A stretch of 64,000 nucleotides of DNA from an uncultured Tateyamaria sp. (lineage in GTDB: Bacteria; Pseudomonadota; Alphaproteobacteria; Rhodobacterales; Rhodobacteraceae): the NCBI GenBank assembly GCA_905480645.1, contig CAJQRC010000013.1, positions 1 through 64,000 on the forward strand, given 5' to 3'. The position numbers and the translations under genes were made by a program. The notes beneath the pieces are model-generated. The model made no database searches. It saw only the letters and a program-made list of their open reading frames with translations, and was not told where the DNA came from. Positions 44,750 through 53,902 of this stretch are shown one piece after another (the stretch's first letter is position 1; every line of letters begins with the position of its first letter).

Positions 44750-46084
44750 TTGAACCTAGACAGTGCGCCGGCAAACTGGACTTCGCTCATAGATGACATC
44801 CGTGAAGGCCGCTGGATAAGTCCCCTCAATGGTAAAAAATATCCCCCAGCACCCTACGAACAGATCATTATGGAGGAAAGTCTGCAGGGTAAAGAGGCCA
44901 ATCTGGTTGAAAGTCTTGGGTTTCGACCACCCTTTGCCATTGTGAGTGACACTAACACCCATAATGCCATGGGTGCACGGGTCGCCCGTGCCCTGACAGA
45001 GCTGGGCCCGGTCACCGAGATTATTCTGGACAAACCCCACGCCGATATGGCTGCGGTACGTGATCTGAAACAAAAACTAACGGGTTTTTCCTCGGTGATC
45101 GCTGTTGGATCAGGAACTGTGAATGATCTGACAAAATTTGCAACCTTTCAAAATGATCGAAGATACTGCGTATTTGCAACAGCGGGGTCAATGAATGGTT
45201 ATACCTCACTAACCGCGTCGATCACGCTTGATAGTGGCTTAAAAGTTTCACTACCAGCACAGGCCCCCACCGGATTTTTTGTAGACCTCGAGGTATGTGC
45301 TGCAGCCCCGGCCTATCTGAATGCAGCAGGATTTGGGGATTGCCTGTGCAGGTCTGTGGCACAAGTGGACTGGTGGATGTCACATCGGTTGCTCGGCTCA
45401 GCCTATTATCATGAACCCTATGTCATTGAAATTCCAGACGAAGTCTTCTTGATGGAACGCGCCGTAGGCATTGCTCAAGGCGATATTGATGCGGTCGGAT
45501 ATTTGTTTCGGGTATTGACCCTGTGTGGCCTTGGTATTTCCTTTACCGGTATTTCCAACCATGGTTCAATGGGCGAGCATCAAATCTCGCATTATATCGA
45601 TTGTTTTGCAGGGGACCGGCATCCCGGCACCCTACATGGAGAGCAAGTCGGTGTTGCCACACTAAGTATGGCGCGGATTCAATCCAAAATTCTGTCATCA
45701 GACACTGCACCTGTTCTGTCACCCACGCAACTGGATTTTGAAGGTATGGTCGCCCGAATGGGCGAAGATGTAGCTACTCAATGCCATGCCGAAATTATAA
45801 AAAAAGCCTTAAATGCAAAACAGGCAGATGCATTAAACGAAAAGATCGAAAAACTTTGGCCAGACTTACGACGAGAATGTCTCGATATCGCAATACCAGT
45901 TGAAACTCTCACGCAAAGGCTGACGCTATCAGGCGCACCAACTACGGCCAGAGCGCTTGGGCTTCCGACAGATTTTTACCGCGAGGCGGTGAGCCATGCC
46001 CATGAAATGCGTAATCGGTTTTCATTTGCAGACATTGCCGATCAAACCGGACAACTCACGCACCTCGTAAGCCAGGAGACTTAA
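44750..46084 (+). CDS. sn-glycerol-1-phosphate dehydrogenase-like (AraM/EgsA family)
   Basis: 444 aa, starting at TTG 44750 behind AAAGGAGA (no suitable ATG). Dehydroquinate-synthase-like fold: VIAVGSGTVNDLTKFATFQN (NAD site), FATAGSMNGYTS, metal-binding GFGDCLCRSVAQ, SNHGSMGEHQISHYIDCF and PGTLHGEQVGVAT. Bacterial relatives reduce dihydroxyacetone phosphate to glycerol-1-phosphate or act on related phosphates. The position in a sugar/polyol catabolic module suggests the reverse, NAD-dependent oxidation of a phosphorylated polyol. Confidence 0.85.
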   Translation: MNLDSAPANWTSLIDDIREGRWISPLNGKKYPPAPYEQIIMEESLQGKEANLVESLGFRPPFAIVSDTNTHNAMGARVARALTELGPVTEIILDKPHADMAAVRDLKQKLTGFSSVIAVGSGTVNDLTKFATFQNDRRYCVFATAGSMNGYTSLTASITLDSGLKVSLPAQAPTGFFVDLEVCAAAPAYLNAAGFGDCLCRSVAQVDWWMSHRLLGSAYYHEPYVIEIPDEVFLMERAVGIAQGDIDAVGYLFRVLTLCGLGISFTGISNHGSMGEHQISHYIDCFAGDRHPGTLHGEQVGVATLSMARIQSKILSSDTAPVLSPTQLDFEGMVARMGEDVATQCHAEIIKKALNAKQADALNEKIEKLWPDLRRECLDIAIPVETLTQRLTLSGAPTTARALGLPTDFYREAVSHAHEMRNRFSFADIADQTGQLTHLVSQET

Positions 46085-46086
46085 TA

Positions 46087-46325
46087 ATGCGGGTTATTGC
46101 ACAGAGGTCACATCAAGTGGCTGCCAATGTAATAGTCGTACTTGCCTTTATTGATGACATGCAGACTACTGAAGGACGCTTGAGCCCATAGGCTTACACG
46201 GCGCTGGAAAATTAGTACACTCCGAAATTCGCGTTGCCCCGTTTACTGGACGCCTAGCGGACTTTTATGATAGAGAGCAAACGTCAGGCGAAGCAATGGT
46301 TCAACCAAATACTAGCGAGGATTGA
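46087..46325 (+). pseudogene. Unidentified coding remnant in two frames
   Basis: An ATG two bases after the upstream stop opens 34 codons (MRVIAQRSHQVAANVIVVLA...). A second frame from about 46173 continues for 50 codons with protein-like composition (LEPIGLHGAGKLVHSEIRVA, then PFTGRLADFYDREQ) to a TGA at 46323. It looks like one frameshifted gene, but the family is not recognised. The end overlaps the phosphatase gene on the other strand. Confidence 0.3.
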
Positions 46326-46857
46326 ACTCAATAACTTCACAGTTTTTTGGTTTAATTCCAGTTAGCGCATGAATGAAATTACCATGAGAAACAATTGCCG
46401 TGGAGTGGATGTTTTCGCGTTTGAGAAAGTCGACAAACCTATCGGCTCTTTCCTGCAATACGTCTTCGGGTTCGACAGAGATTCCACGATGGTCTTTTTC
46501 TCCGTCGTGCCACCAGCAATCATCGAGATGATCAAAGTCAAGATGGGGGTAATCTCTAGCAAGTATGTGTGGGGGACTTCCTACATCGCAGCTGTTGCAG
46601 AGTTGTTCTCGTACTGCAGAATTGATTTGAAATGGTACTCTGTTGCCAAAAATCAAATGGGCTGTTTGCAATGTTCTGGTAAACGGTGAAACAATGACAT
46701 TTACAAGATCAAGGTGTTTGACTTCACTTCGAGCCTGCTGGGTCTGAATTTCTCCCAGTTCTGTAATAGGCGCATCAAATATCATGGGGTCCGGTTTTTT
46801 TGGATCATAAACGGCATTGAAGGCTGATTGCGCGTGTCGAATAAGGTAAACTGTCAC
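46312..46857 (-). CDS. Histidine phosphatase family protein
   Basis: 181 aa. Catalytic RHAQS at the N-terminus (VYLIRHAQSAFNAVYD), a second-half IVSHGNFIHAL, and conserved Arg and His in the core (VSPFTRTLQTAHL). Cytoplasmic phosphoglycerate-mutase-fold phosphatase of unknown substrate. It follows the amino-acid importer genes by 39 bp on the same strand. Confidence 0.85.
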   Translation of the reverse strand: MTVYLIRHAQSAFNAVYDPKKPDPMIFDAPITELGEIQTQQARSEVKHLDLVNVIVSPFTRTLQTAHLIFGNRVPFQINSAVREQLCNSCDVGSPPHILARDYPHLDFDHLDDCWWHDGEKDHRGISVEPEDVLQERADRFVDFLKRENIHSTAIVSHGNFIHALTGIKPKNCEVIEFNPR

Positions 46858-46896
46858 TTTGGATACTTCCGAATGCTATGAAAAATTGGGGTGTAA

Positions 46897-47646
46897 TTAA
46901 AGTATTTGGCTTAAGAATTCGCGTGTACGAGGATCTTTAGCATCTTTAAAAAATGTCTCAGGCGGGCCGTGCTCGACAATGATACCGCGATCCGTGAAAT
47001 ATATGTGATCAGCCACTTCACGGGCAAAAGCCATTTCATGTGTTACCAAGATGCATGTCATGCCATCCTCTGCCAACTCCTTTATTGTCTGAAGAACTTC
47101 GCCAACTGTTTCAGGGTCGAGTGCAGCCGTAACTTCATCAAACAAAATAACATCTGGCTGCATTGCAAGCGACCTTGCGATTGCGACACGTTGCTGTTGC
47201 CCCCCTGAAAGTTCTCCAGGATATGCATTCTCTTTACCTTCGAGCCTGACTTTTTTCAAAAGCTCCAATGCTGCAGCTTCAGAGGTTTTCTTATTCTGTT
47301 TTAAAACCCTCACTGGAGCCATCATTATGTTTTGTAATGCCGTTTTATGGGGAAATAGATTATATTGCTGGAATACCATTCCAACTTTTTTTCGTAATTC
47401 TAATTTATCCAGATTAGGGTCGTTAACTTCCAAACCTTCTACAAGAATAGAACCTGACTGAATATCATTTAAAGCGTTTATGCACCGGATCAGTGTTGAT
47501 TTTCCAGACCCGGATGGCCCGATAATACAAATGACGTCACCTTTCATGACATCAAGCGTTACTCCATTTAAAACGTCTAATGAGCCAAAAGATTTATAAA
47601 CGTTTTTGATTGAAACCATTGGATCGGACGTTGCTGACCAGGTCAT
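46897..47646 (-). CDS. Polar amino-acid ABC ATP-binding protein (GlnQ/HisP type)
   Basis: 249 aa. Walker A GPSGSGKSTLIRCI, MVFQQYNLFPHKTALQNIMM, signature LSGGQQQRVAIARSL, Walker B VILFDEVTAALDPE (Val where most relatives have Pro), switch LVTHEMAFAREVADHI. Energises the PAAT-type importer encoded just upstream (permeases and binding protein). Confidence 0.92.
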   Translation of the reverse strand: MTWSATSDPMVSIKNVYKSFGSLDVLNGVTLDVMKGDVICIIGPSGSGKSTLIRCINALNDIQSGSILVEGLEVNDPNLDKLELRKKVGMVFQQYNLFPHKTALQNIMMAPVRVLKQNKKTSEAAALELLKKVRLEGKENAYPGELSGGQQQRVAIARSLAMQPDVILFDEVTAALDPETVGEVLQTIKELAEDGMTCILVTHEMAFAREVADHIYFTDRGIIVEHGPPETFFKDAKDPRTREFLSQIL

Positions 47647-47655
47647 ATCAGTTCC

Positions 47656-48492
47656 TCAATTGATCACGGAAAACTTGTGCTCCAGCCACACAGTAAAGCG
47701 GGCTATAGGATAGCAGTAAATAAAAAACAGCACTAAGACCAACCCATAAAAAGGTGCTAATAGATCCGTGCGGCCGCCTTCAGCAGCAAGTGCACGACCG
47801 GTTAATGTCATAACCTCTGATACACCGACTATAGATGCCAGAACGGTAGCCATAGTTAAAATAGAATATAAATTCATCCACGGTGGCAACATTCTCTTTA
47901 CGCATTGGGGTAGTATAATCAGCCATAAAGTTTGTCTGCGCGTATAGGCAAGACTTTCTGCTGCCTCCCACTGGCCACTAGGCAAAGATCGCACTGCACC
48001 TCTTACGATCTCAGAAACATTTGCCATTACTGGCAATGACAGCCCTAATATTGCCTTGAACCAATCTGGCAGAGGCAATTTAAAACCAAAGATATTCAGT
48101 TCAAACGGTAGCAGGAACATCGCAAAAAACAGAAGTACCAACCAAGGTGCGTTACGAAAAAACTGGGTAACAAGCCAAGAACTGGCACGTGTAGGAGCAA
48201 ATAGGGAAACTTGTCCAAGACCCAACAGCCCACCGACGAGTGTTCCTAATGCCATTGCGCCAAATGATATTACCAAGTTGAACAAAAATCCACTGAGCAA
48301 CAACGGCGTCCAATCAAGCAAAATTGCCAAAGGTGATTTTTCGAATTCACCGGTTTGGGCAAAAACCAAAGAAGGGCCAACAATAGTAAGAAAGGCAATT
48401 AGTAAAATATGTCGTTTCTTTAAGCTTTTAAAAGGCTCCAGCGCACGGGGCTTTACCGGCAACATAACGGGAAGGTCAGTTTTATAGCTCAT
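47656..48492 (-). CDS. Polar amino-acid ABC permease, subunit 2
   Basis: About 278 aa from ATG 48492, which overlaps the preceding TAA by one base. HisM-type permease core (FFRNAPWLVLLFFAMFLLPF, SEIVRGAVRSLPSGQWEAAE, SLAYTRRQTLWLIILPQCVK). A longer N-terminus (about 60 residues with one membrane segment) than minimal PAAT permeases. Confidence 0.9.
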   Translation of the reverse strand: MSYKTDLPVMLPVKPRALEPFKSLKKRHILLIAFLTIVGPSLVFAQTGEFEKSPLAILLDWTPLLLSGFLFNLVISFGAMALGTLVGGLLGLGQVSLFAPTRASSWLVTQFFRNAPWLVLLFFAMFLLPFELNIFGFKLPLPDWFKAILGLSLPVMANVSEIVRGAVRSLPSGQWEAAESLAYTRRQTLWLIILPQCVKRMLPPWMNLYSILTMATVLASIVGVSEVMTLTGRALAAEGGRTDLLAPFYGLVLVLFFIYCYPIARFTVWLEHKFSVIN

Positions 48493-49235
48493 TAGCCAAA
48501 CCCCGGAATTTTCATTGCTCGTTCCCATTTATTCATACCAGCGACTAGAACACCAACCAGCACAAAATAAGCAAGAAGGAGAAAGATCATCATCTCAGTA
48601 ACGTTTACATTATCCGACCATATTTGATTAGCTTCATAAAGCATTTCTGGCACAGCGATCGCGTAAGCAAGAGTTGTAGTCTTAACCAGATTAACAAGGT
48701 TGTTGTTCATCGCAGGTATGACCACCCTAAATGCCAAGGGTAAGGTAATATCGCGATAAATTTGTAATCTCGAAAAGCCTAAAGCTTCTGCGGCCTCTAC
48801 TGTCGACTTGGGAACTGCTTCAATTCCAGAACGAAATATCTCCACATTGAATGCGCCAGCAAAAAATGACAGTGATATTGCCGCCCAGGCAAAACTTCCC
48901 AACATTGGAGATGTGCCTCCCCAGTCATTTTCTACGCGTGGTAAGAGCGTGCCAATCGCAAAGTAAAAAAAGTAAAGCTGAACAAGTGGCGGTGTGTTTC
49001 GGAACAGTTGGATATATCCGTTCACGATGCGGCGTGTCCACTTTAAGCTTGAGCCCTGCAACCAGGCACCGATAACACCGATGATAACGGAAAAGAACAA
49101 ACAGATTAATGAAAGCCATATGGTGGTAAGCAGACCCTCTGCCATACGCTTTCGATCATATTCATCATAAATAAAAGGAAGGTTGACGCCAGTTTCACTG
49201 TAAAGGGTACGAAACCACTCAAAAATAAAATCCAT
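48492..49235 (-). CDS. Polar amino-acid ABC permease, subunit 1
   Basis: 247 aa. HisQ/GlnP-type: LFRNTPPLVQLYFFYFAIGT, FNVEIFRSGIEAVPKSTVEA, AAEALGFSRLQIYRDITLPL. Forms the heterodimeric membrane unit with the next permease. Preceded by the binding-protein gene and a perfect 8-bp-arm hairpin. Confidence 0.9.
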   Translation of the reverse strand: MDFIFEWFRTLYSETGVNLPFIYDEYDRKRMAEGLLTTIWLSLICLFFSVIIGVIGAWLQGSSLKWTRRIVNGYIQLFRNTPPLVQLYFFYFAIGTLLPRVENDWGGTSPMLGSFAWAAISLSFFAGAFNVEIFRSGIEAVPKSTVEAAEALGFSRLQIYRDITLPLAFRVVIPAMNNNLVNLVKTTTLAYAIAVPEMLYEANQIWSDNVNVTEMMIFLLLAYFVLVGVLVAGMNKWERAMKIPGFG

Positions 49236-49257
49236 ATAATTTACCTTGAAAGCTGGC

Positions 49258-49289
49258 AGGTCAGGCGGAAATTTGACGCCACCTGACCT
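49258..49289. terminator. Intercistronic stem-loop after the amino-acid-binding-protein gene
   Basis: AGGTCAGG (49258-49265) and CCTGACCT (49282-49289) are perfectly complementary with a 16-base loop, lying in the 60-bp gap before the permease start. Confidence 0.55.
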
Positions 49290-49295
49290 AGTAAA

Positions 49296-50102
49296 TTATT
49301 TATACTTGTCGTGCATTTCTTTGGCAAAAGGTGTATTGGTTACACCCCATTTTTTTTCCAACTCTAGAATACGACCGGATTTGTGCCAGCCGGTAATCAT
49401 TTCGCTCATTAATGCTGCGAAATTGTCTTCACCAAGCCCAACTGCAAGGCCCCATGGAGCATCGTCAATTGTAGCTAAAGGCATTTCATAATCTGACCAT
49501 GCAGGATCATTTGTCTTTGCAACAATCGCGCTATCATCGTAAACGAATGCCGCACAGTTTCCTGCTTTTAGAGCAGAATAGGCTTCTGCTGTTCCTTTAA
49601 ACGCGACAATCTCAGCACCATAATTTTGAGAGGTAGCCTTATTGTAAAAAGCGCCCTGGATTCCACAAACTGGCTTGCCGTTAAGGTCATTCCAATCCTT
49701 TAAACCAAGGCTTTTTAACGCCAGAACATTTGTTCCGGATGAATAATAATTTGGATCAACAATTTGAACAACTTTACGACGATCGGGTTTGTCCGTCATA
49801 GTTGCAATCATCAGGTCAATTTTACCCTGCTCCAGAAATTGCATTCTGTTTGAGCTCACGACAGGCACATATTCAATCGCTACACCTAGTTTATCAGCAA
49901 CATCTTGAGCCAAATCTGGTTCTAACCCGATAACTGTTCCGGAGGAATCTAAAAAGCCATAAGGTTTGTAATCAGCTTTAACACCGACGATCAAAGTGCC
50001 ACGTTCTTTAATTGTATCTAAAATATCTGCAATACCAGCGGTAACGCTGACACTGGATATGAGGGCTGTAACAGCAATCGTTTTTAGAATCTTAAATTTC
50101 AT
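49296..50102 (-). CDS. Polar amino-acid ABC solute-binding protein (SBP family 3)
   Basis: 268 aa with Sec signal peptide (ILKTIAVTALISSVSVTAGI). Family-3 motifs: GTLIVGVKADYKPYGFLDSS, GLEPDLAQDVADKLGVAIEY and DLMIATMTDKPDRRKVVQIV. The Asp after the receptor's ligand arginine region is conserved. Periplasmic receptor for a polar amino acid; specificity not evident. First gene of the operon. Confidence 0.9.
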   Translation of the reverse strand: MKFKILKTIAVTALISSVSVTAGIADILDTIKERGTLIVGVKADYKPYGFLDSSGTVIGLEPDLAQDVADKLGVAIEYVPVVSSNRMQFLEQGKIDLMIATMTDKPDRRKVVQIVDPNYYSSGTNVLALKSLGLKDWNDLNGKPVCGIQGAFYNKATSQNYGAEIVAFKGTAEAYSALKAGNCAAFVYDDSAIVAKTNDPAWSDYEMPLATIDDAPWGLAVGLGEDNFAALMSEMITGWHKSGRILELEKKWGVTNTPFAKEMHDKYK

Positions 50103-50562
50103 TTTTATCTCCCGAAAATTTTGACCCTTGAATTCGAGTCATAAAAGTAAGGTTGGCATAAAAACCCGCGAGCGTCATGCCTAAAGATGATAAATTAAGT
50201 ATTAATGAGTAACTGAGCTCAGACATCAAGCTTACAGCTGGTTAAGGAATTCACCTGGCACTCATTAACCCATAGGCCTGCATGTGCTTGAAAGAGAATG
50301 TGATAGTGAGGTCAAAGATATAAGAATGATAGTCTTCCAAATACGGCTAAAGGGTCGCAGAGCAACAGTTACCACTGTGTGAAGACAAGCTAAAAGATGA
50401 GAAATACGGCCTTGAGTAAACATGCATAGGGCACATGGAGGTTATTATTTTTTTAGGAGCGCCACCTTAGTTTGGTTCCAGCGCGTCAGATAGAGCTCAT
50501 ATTGCCGGTTTTTGTATATTCGAGTGAGAAAATTTAGCGATCATTTAACCTCTAGTAAATAA
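50103..50562. other. Intergenic stretch, no gene recognised
   Basis: 460 bp with frequent stops in all frames. It should contain the promoter of the amino-acid importer at its left end. No repeat or operator stands out. Confidence 0.5.
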
Positions 50563-51321
50563 TCATTCTGATCTCTCCAAAACATAATCTGCAGCCGTCA
50601 TCTCATGATATTCCACTCTCCCGTATCCAAGATCAATCGGTTGGGGATCGACGACCTCAATAAGGGCTTGATTGGAAATTGCAGTGCGCAAAGCGATACT
50701 GGTTATATTAACGCTGAACGACGTTCCCATAAATACAACGCGCTGGGCTTCCTGCATCAAATGCTCAGCCTCTGACATGCGGTAGAGATCGGTGTAGTAT
50801 TCATCAAACAGTAGAACAAAGGGCTTCAGGGAGACGTCAGGCTCTGGAGTGAGCGTTGTCTTTGATATTTTGAAAGCGTCCAGCAAGACAGGAGTAAGGC
50901 GTGTTTCGTCATCCATGTCATCGCAGGCCACCGCCACGTCTTCCCAAGGAGCATCAATCAAAGGAACGTCTAAACCTTGCTCATGCAGAACTGTAACTTT
51001 GTCCAAGCGCCCATGAATTGGAATATAACCTGTATTGCCAGCTTTGCCGTCCAAGCCATCTATGTTTTGCGTAACAAGCTGCTTATCAGCCAGCCAGTGA
51101 TGAACGGTGTTGGGCTTTATATGACGATACGATGCAAATCGTTTGAAGTACCAAAGAAGAAACTCGTCTGGATGTGACAAATACATCTGCCGGGTGGCCA
51201 TTTCCTGTGGTGTGTAATTCTGACTGCCAACAGTCCAAAGGCCATCTGTACCCCGAAAGGTTGGAATGCCACTTTCCGCACTTACGCCTGCACCAGTTAT
51301 ATAAAGGGTATTTTCGGTCAT
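50563..51321 (-). CDS. SIR2-family protein without zinc-binding cysteines
   Basis: About 252 aa from ATG 51321. NAD-binding sirtuin motifs GAGVSAESGIPTFRG, TQNIDGLDGKAG and the catalytic His (PIHGRLDKVTV) are present, as is a GTSFSVN segment for the GTS motif. However, the whole protein holds a single cysteine, so the C-x2-C...C-x2-C zinc ribbon of sirtuin deacetylases is absent. It may be a non-canonical sirtuin or NAD-consuming enzyme rather than a lysine deacetylase. Single gene, flanked by non-coding DNA. Confidence 0.82.
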   Translation of the reverse strand: MTENTLYITGAGVSAESGIPTFRGTDGLWTVGSQNYTPQEMATRQMYLSHPDEFLLWYFKRFASYRHIKPNTVHHWLADKQLVTQNIDGLDGKAGNTGYIPIHGRLDKVTVLHEQGLDVPLIDAPWEDVAVACDDMDDETRLTPVLLDAFKISKTTLTPEPDVSLKPFVLLFDEYYTDLYRMSEAEHLMQEAQRVVFMGTSFSVNITSIALRTAISNQALIEVVDPQPIDLGYGRVEYHEMTAADYVLERSE

Positions 51322-51450
51322 TCGTTTATAAGCGTGCAACTTGGTGATTAAATACCGTACTGTTCGATATGAGAGGTTGGTTTTTAGAAACTATAGACCG
51401 GAGCAAGTGGGTTTTGAAAGTTAAAAAGTTAGCGTCTCTGTATTATGTAT

Positions 51451-51711
51451 TTAAGGCTTAAACACTTTTAGTGGCATACATTGGACGGACCCATAAAATT
51501 TAAGCATTGTATTTTTATCGGACGTAGCAGCATCTACATGTGTATTGATCCAGTAGTACTCTATAGACTGCTTATAAGTTGCCCCAAGTACGTCTACTAA
51601 TTTTGCAGTGGTAGTAAAGAGTTGATAAGAAGCTTGCTCAGCTACGACCCGCTGAAGGTCAAGCCGGTCAGCAACCCGGCAAACTTCAAATTTAGGTCTG
51701 CTATATTTCAA
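51451..51711 (-). CDS. Hypothetical 86-aa protein
   Basis: 86 codons from TTG 51711 with AAGGTC a few bases upstream. Composition is protein-like (RLDLQRVVAEQASYQLFTTT, NTMLKFYGSVQCMPLKVF) but no family is recognised. No signal peptide or membrane segment. Lies between the sirtuin-like gene and the divergent GAF-LuxR regulator. Confidence 0.4.
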   Translation of the reverse strand: MKYSRPKFEVCRVADRLDLQRVVAEQASYQLFTTTAKLVDVLGATYKQSIEYYWINTHVDAATSDKNTMLKFYGSVQCMPLKVFKP

Positions 51712-51790
51712 TCGCTTGACCTTGATGTCTGGACAAAACTGGCTAACATTTTAACGTATCAGATATAATCTCTCAATCAAAAGGAATTAG

Positions 51791-52750
51791 GTGACCTTCG
51801 ACGAAACCACAATTCCAGAGTCAACGATTAAAAACTGGCAACGTATTGTCGATTTGATCGCAAAATTGGCCGATGTTCCGGCCAGTCTAGTTATGCGTAC
51901 GCATGCTCCTCATCATTCTGTTTTCGTTGCAAGTAGAACGGAGAACAACCCTTACGATGTTGGTTTGCAATTTGAGCTCAATGAAAAACTATATTGCTAC
52001 GGTGTACTAAGAGACGGCGAATTAGTTGTGGAAGACGCTAATTGCGACCCCACCTGGGAAGACAACGACGATATGGAACATGGAATGAGCTTCTATGTGG
52101 GCTACCCTCTACATTGGCCGGACGGGGCAATTTTTGGTACAATTTGTATGCTGGACAAACGGCGTAATCGGAAGGCTCTAATGTTCCGCGCTGGCTTGCA
52201 AGAATTCGCACGTGTTATTGAGGCCGACTTGAAATTGACTGTAGAAGTAAACACGCGCATTCGCTTGGAACAAAAACTGCAAGCAACTCTGGACCAGTTG
52301 GAGGAGCGGGTTACCGAACGCACAACTGAGCTTGAAGAAGCAAATACTGCACTGCGGGTTTTATTAATTAACGTTGAAAAAGCACGCGATGAATATGATG
52401 CGAACATTCGGCGTCAGATTAGGGGGTTAATTTCACCTATTTTAAACAAATTACGTGTACGGCTTAAAGGAAACGGCGCAGTAAAACCTTATTTTGATTT
52501 GTTAGAAGATAGCCTCAAGTCGATGACCGCTGAAATGTCGGACCAATTGACTACATTCTTTGAAGAGCTGACTCCGTCAGAAAAAGACATAGCCATGTTG
52601 ATTATGAGTGGACAGACGACCAAAGACATTGCCCGTATCTTGGCACGGGAGCCGAGCACGATTGAATTTCACCGTAATAATATTCGTAAAAAACTGGGAT
52701 TAAATAAAAGTGGACAAAATTTACGCAGCAAATTGCTATCAATACAATAA
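51791..52750 (+). CDS. GAF-domain LuxR-type transcriptional regulator
   Basis: 319 aa from GTG 51791 behind AAAGGAA. N-terminal GAF sensor (SFYVGYPLHWPDGAIFGTIC and MLDKRR at about 115-140), a coiled coil (about 160-205, LDQLEERVTERTTELEEANT), a helical linker, and a C-terminal LuxR HTH (LTPSEKDIAMLIMSGQTTKD, IEFHRNNIRKKLGL). It senses a small molecule or redox state through the GAF domain. The adjacent Tat-exported metallo-hydrolase could be a target; inference. Confidence 0.85.
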   Translation: MTFDETTIPESTIKNWQRIVDLIAKLADVPASLVMRTHAPHHSVFVASRTENNPYDVGLQFELNEKLYCYGVLRDGELVVEDANCDPTWEDNDDMEHGMSFYVGYPLHWPDGAIFGTICMLDKRRNRKALMFRAGLQEFARVIEADLKLTVEVNTRIRLEQKLQATLDQLEERVTERTTELEEANTALRVLLINVEKARDEYDANIRRQIRGLISPILNKLRVRLKGNGAVKPYFDLLEDSLKSMTAEMSDQLTTFFEELTPSEKDIAMLIMSGQTTKDIARILAREPSTIEFHRNNIRKKLGLNKSGQNLRSKLLSIQ

Positions 52751-52871
52751 AACACGAGGTTTTACCCCATGTTTTACCCATGTTATTTAGTCATTAGAAA
52801 AAAGTGTTTTATTGCTACCCTTTAGCGACCTGGCCCACGTCAGGATACATTGCAAAATAGGGGAGACACGC

Positions 52872-53864
52872 ATGGAACGGGACGAACTTAAACTCCAACC
52901 AACGTTAATCAATGGCCAAAAAGATGACCTTACAGAGGGTCTGTCACGTCGGTCATTCTTCATGGCTGCTGGAGCTGCGGGTGTTGGAGGTACTGCGGCA
53001 CTGCTTTCCAGTACGTCTGCACAGGCGCAATCGACTGACTGGACACAGCCCGGTAACAATAATGGCGTTATCGAGCTTCAAAAGACAACAGGCAGTGCTG
53101 TCGATGGAAATTTGGGTATAGATTTTTATGGTCACTGCGCCTTGAAGTTTACTTCACCGGGGGGGGCAACTATTTTGTTTGACCCCTGGCGAAACGATCC
53201 CTCAGGGGCTTGGGGACTTTGGTATAAAAATGAATTTCCTGAAACGCCTGTCGATATTTGTATGTCTACGCACACTCATTTCGACCACGATGCCATTCAT
53301 CGCCCTGTTTCAACTATGGTACTCGATCGGATGGTTGGAAATTTTGAGTTTGCAGATATCAAGATCACCGGATTTGCGGATAAGCACGCGTGTGTTGCAC
53401 CGGGCTGGTATGACTGGACGAATGCGCTGGCGGAATTTGGAGTTAATGCTTGCCCACCTGACAACGTGAGCCACATGGATATGGTGGTCTACGTTGTTGA
53501 AACGGGTGGCATTCGAACACTAATTTGGGGCGACAATCGTCACAATCCGCCGCAAGAGTTTTGGGATGCAATCGGGAAAATTGATATTTTAACATTACCC
53601 GTTGACGGATCGCAGCACATCTTGAGCTACGATCAAGGTAACGATATCGTCAAAAGTCTCAATCCCAAGGTCATAATTCCAACCCATTATTTGAATGAAA
53701 CAACCAGTTATACGCTTACTACATTGCAGGACGCTGATGAATGGGTAAAGTCACAAGCCAGCTACAAGATGCTGGATAGTAGTAGCCTGTCATTGAACGC
53801 TAAAGATGTGTCTGAAATGAGAAAAGAATTTATGTATTTTGGGCATAATGCACAAACAACATAA
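52872..53864 (+). CDS. Tat-exported metallo-beta-lactamase-fold hydrolase (UlaG-like)
   Basis: 330 aa from ATG 52872 (AGGGGAG upstream). Twin-arginine signal SRRSFFMAAGAAGVGGTAAL ending near AQAQ. Mature domain: YGHCALKF, metal motif THTHFDHDAIH, a later IWGDNRHNPPQ and PTHY. The lactonase-like superfamily II MBL fold is folded with metal before export, which suits Tat. Substrate unknown; predicted periplasmic. Confidence 0.85.
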   Translation: MERDELKLQPTLINGQKDDLTEGLSRRSFFMAAGAAGVGGTAALLSSTSAQAQSTDWTQPGNNNGVIELQKTTGSAVDGNLGIDFYGHCALKFTSPGGATILFDPWRNDPSGAWGLWYKNEFPETPVDICMSTHTHFDHDAIHRPVSTMVLDRMVGNFEFADIKITGFADKHACVAPGWYDWTNALAEFGVNACPPDNVSHMDMVVYVVETGGIRTLIWGDNRHNPPQEFWDAIGKIDILTLPVDGSQHILSYDQGNDIVKSLNPKVIIPTHYLNETTSYTLTTLQDADEWVKSQASYKMLDSSSLSLNAKDVSEMRKEFMYFGHNAQTT

Positions 53865-53902
53865 GATCTCTATACTTTAAATTAGAACTATATTAACCAT
53901 AT

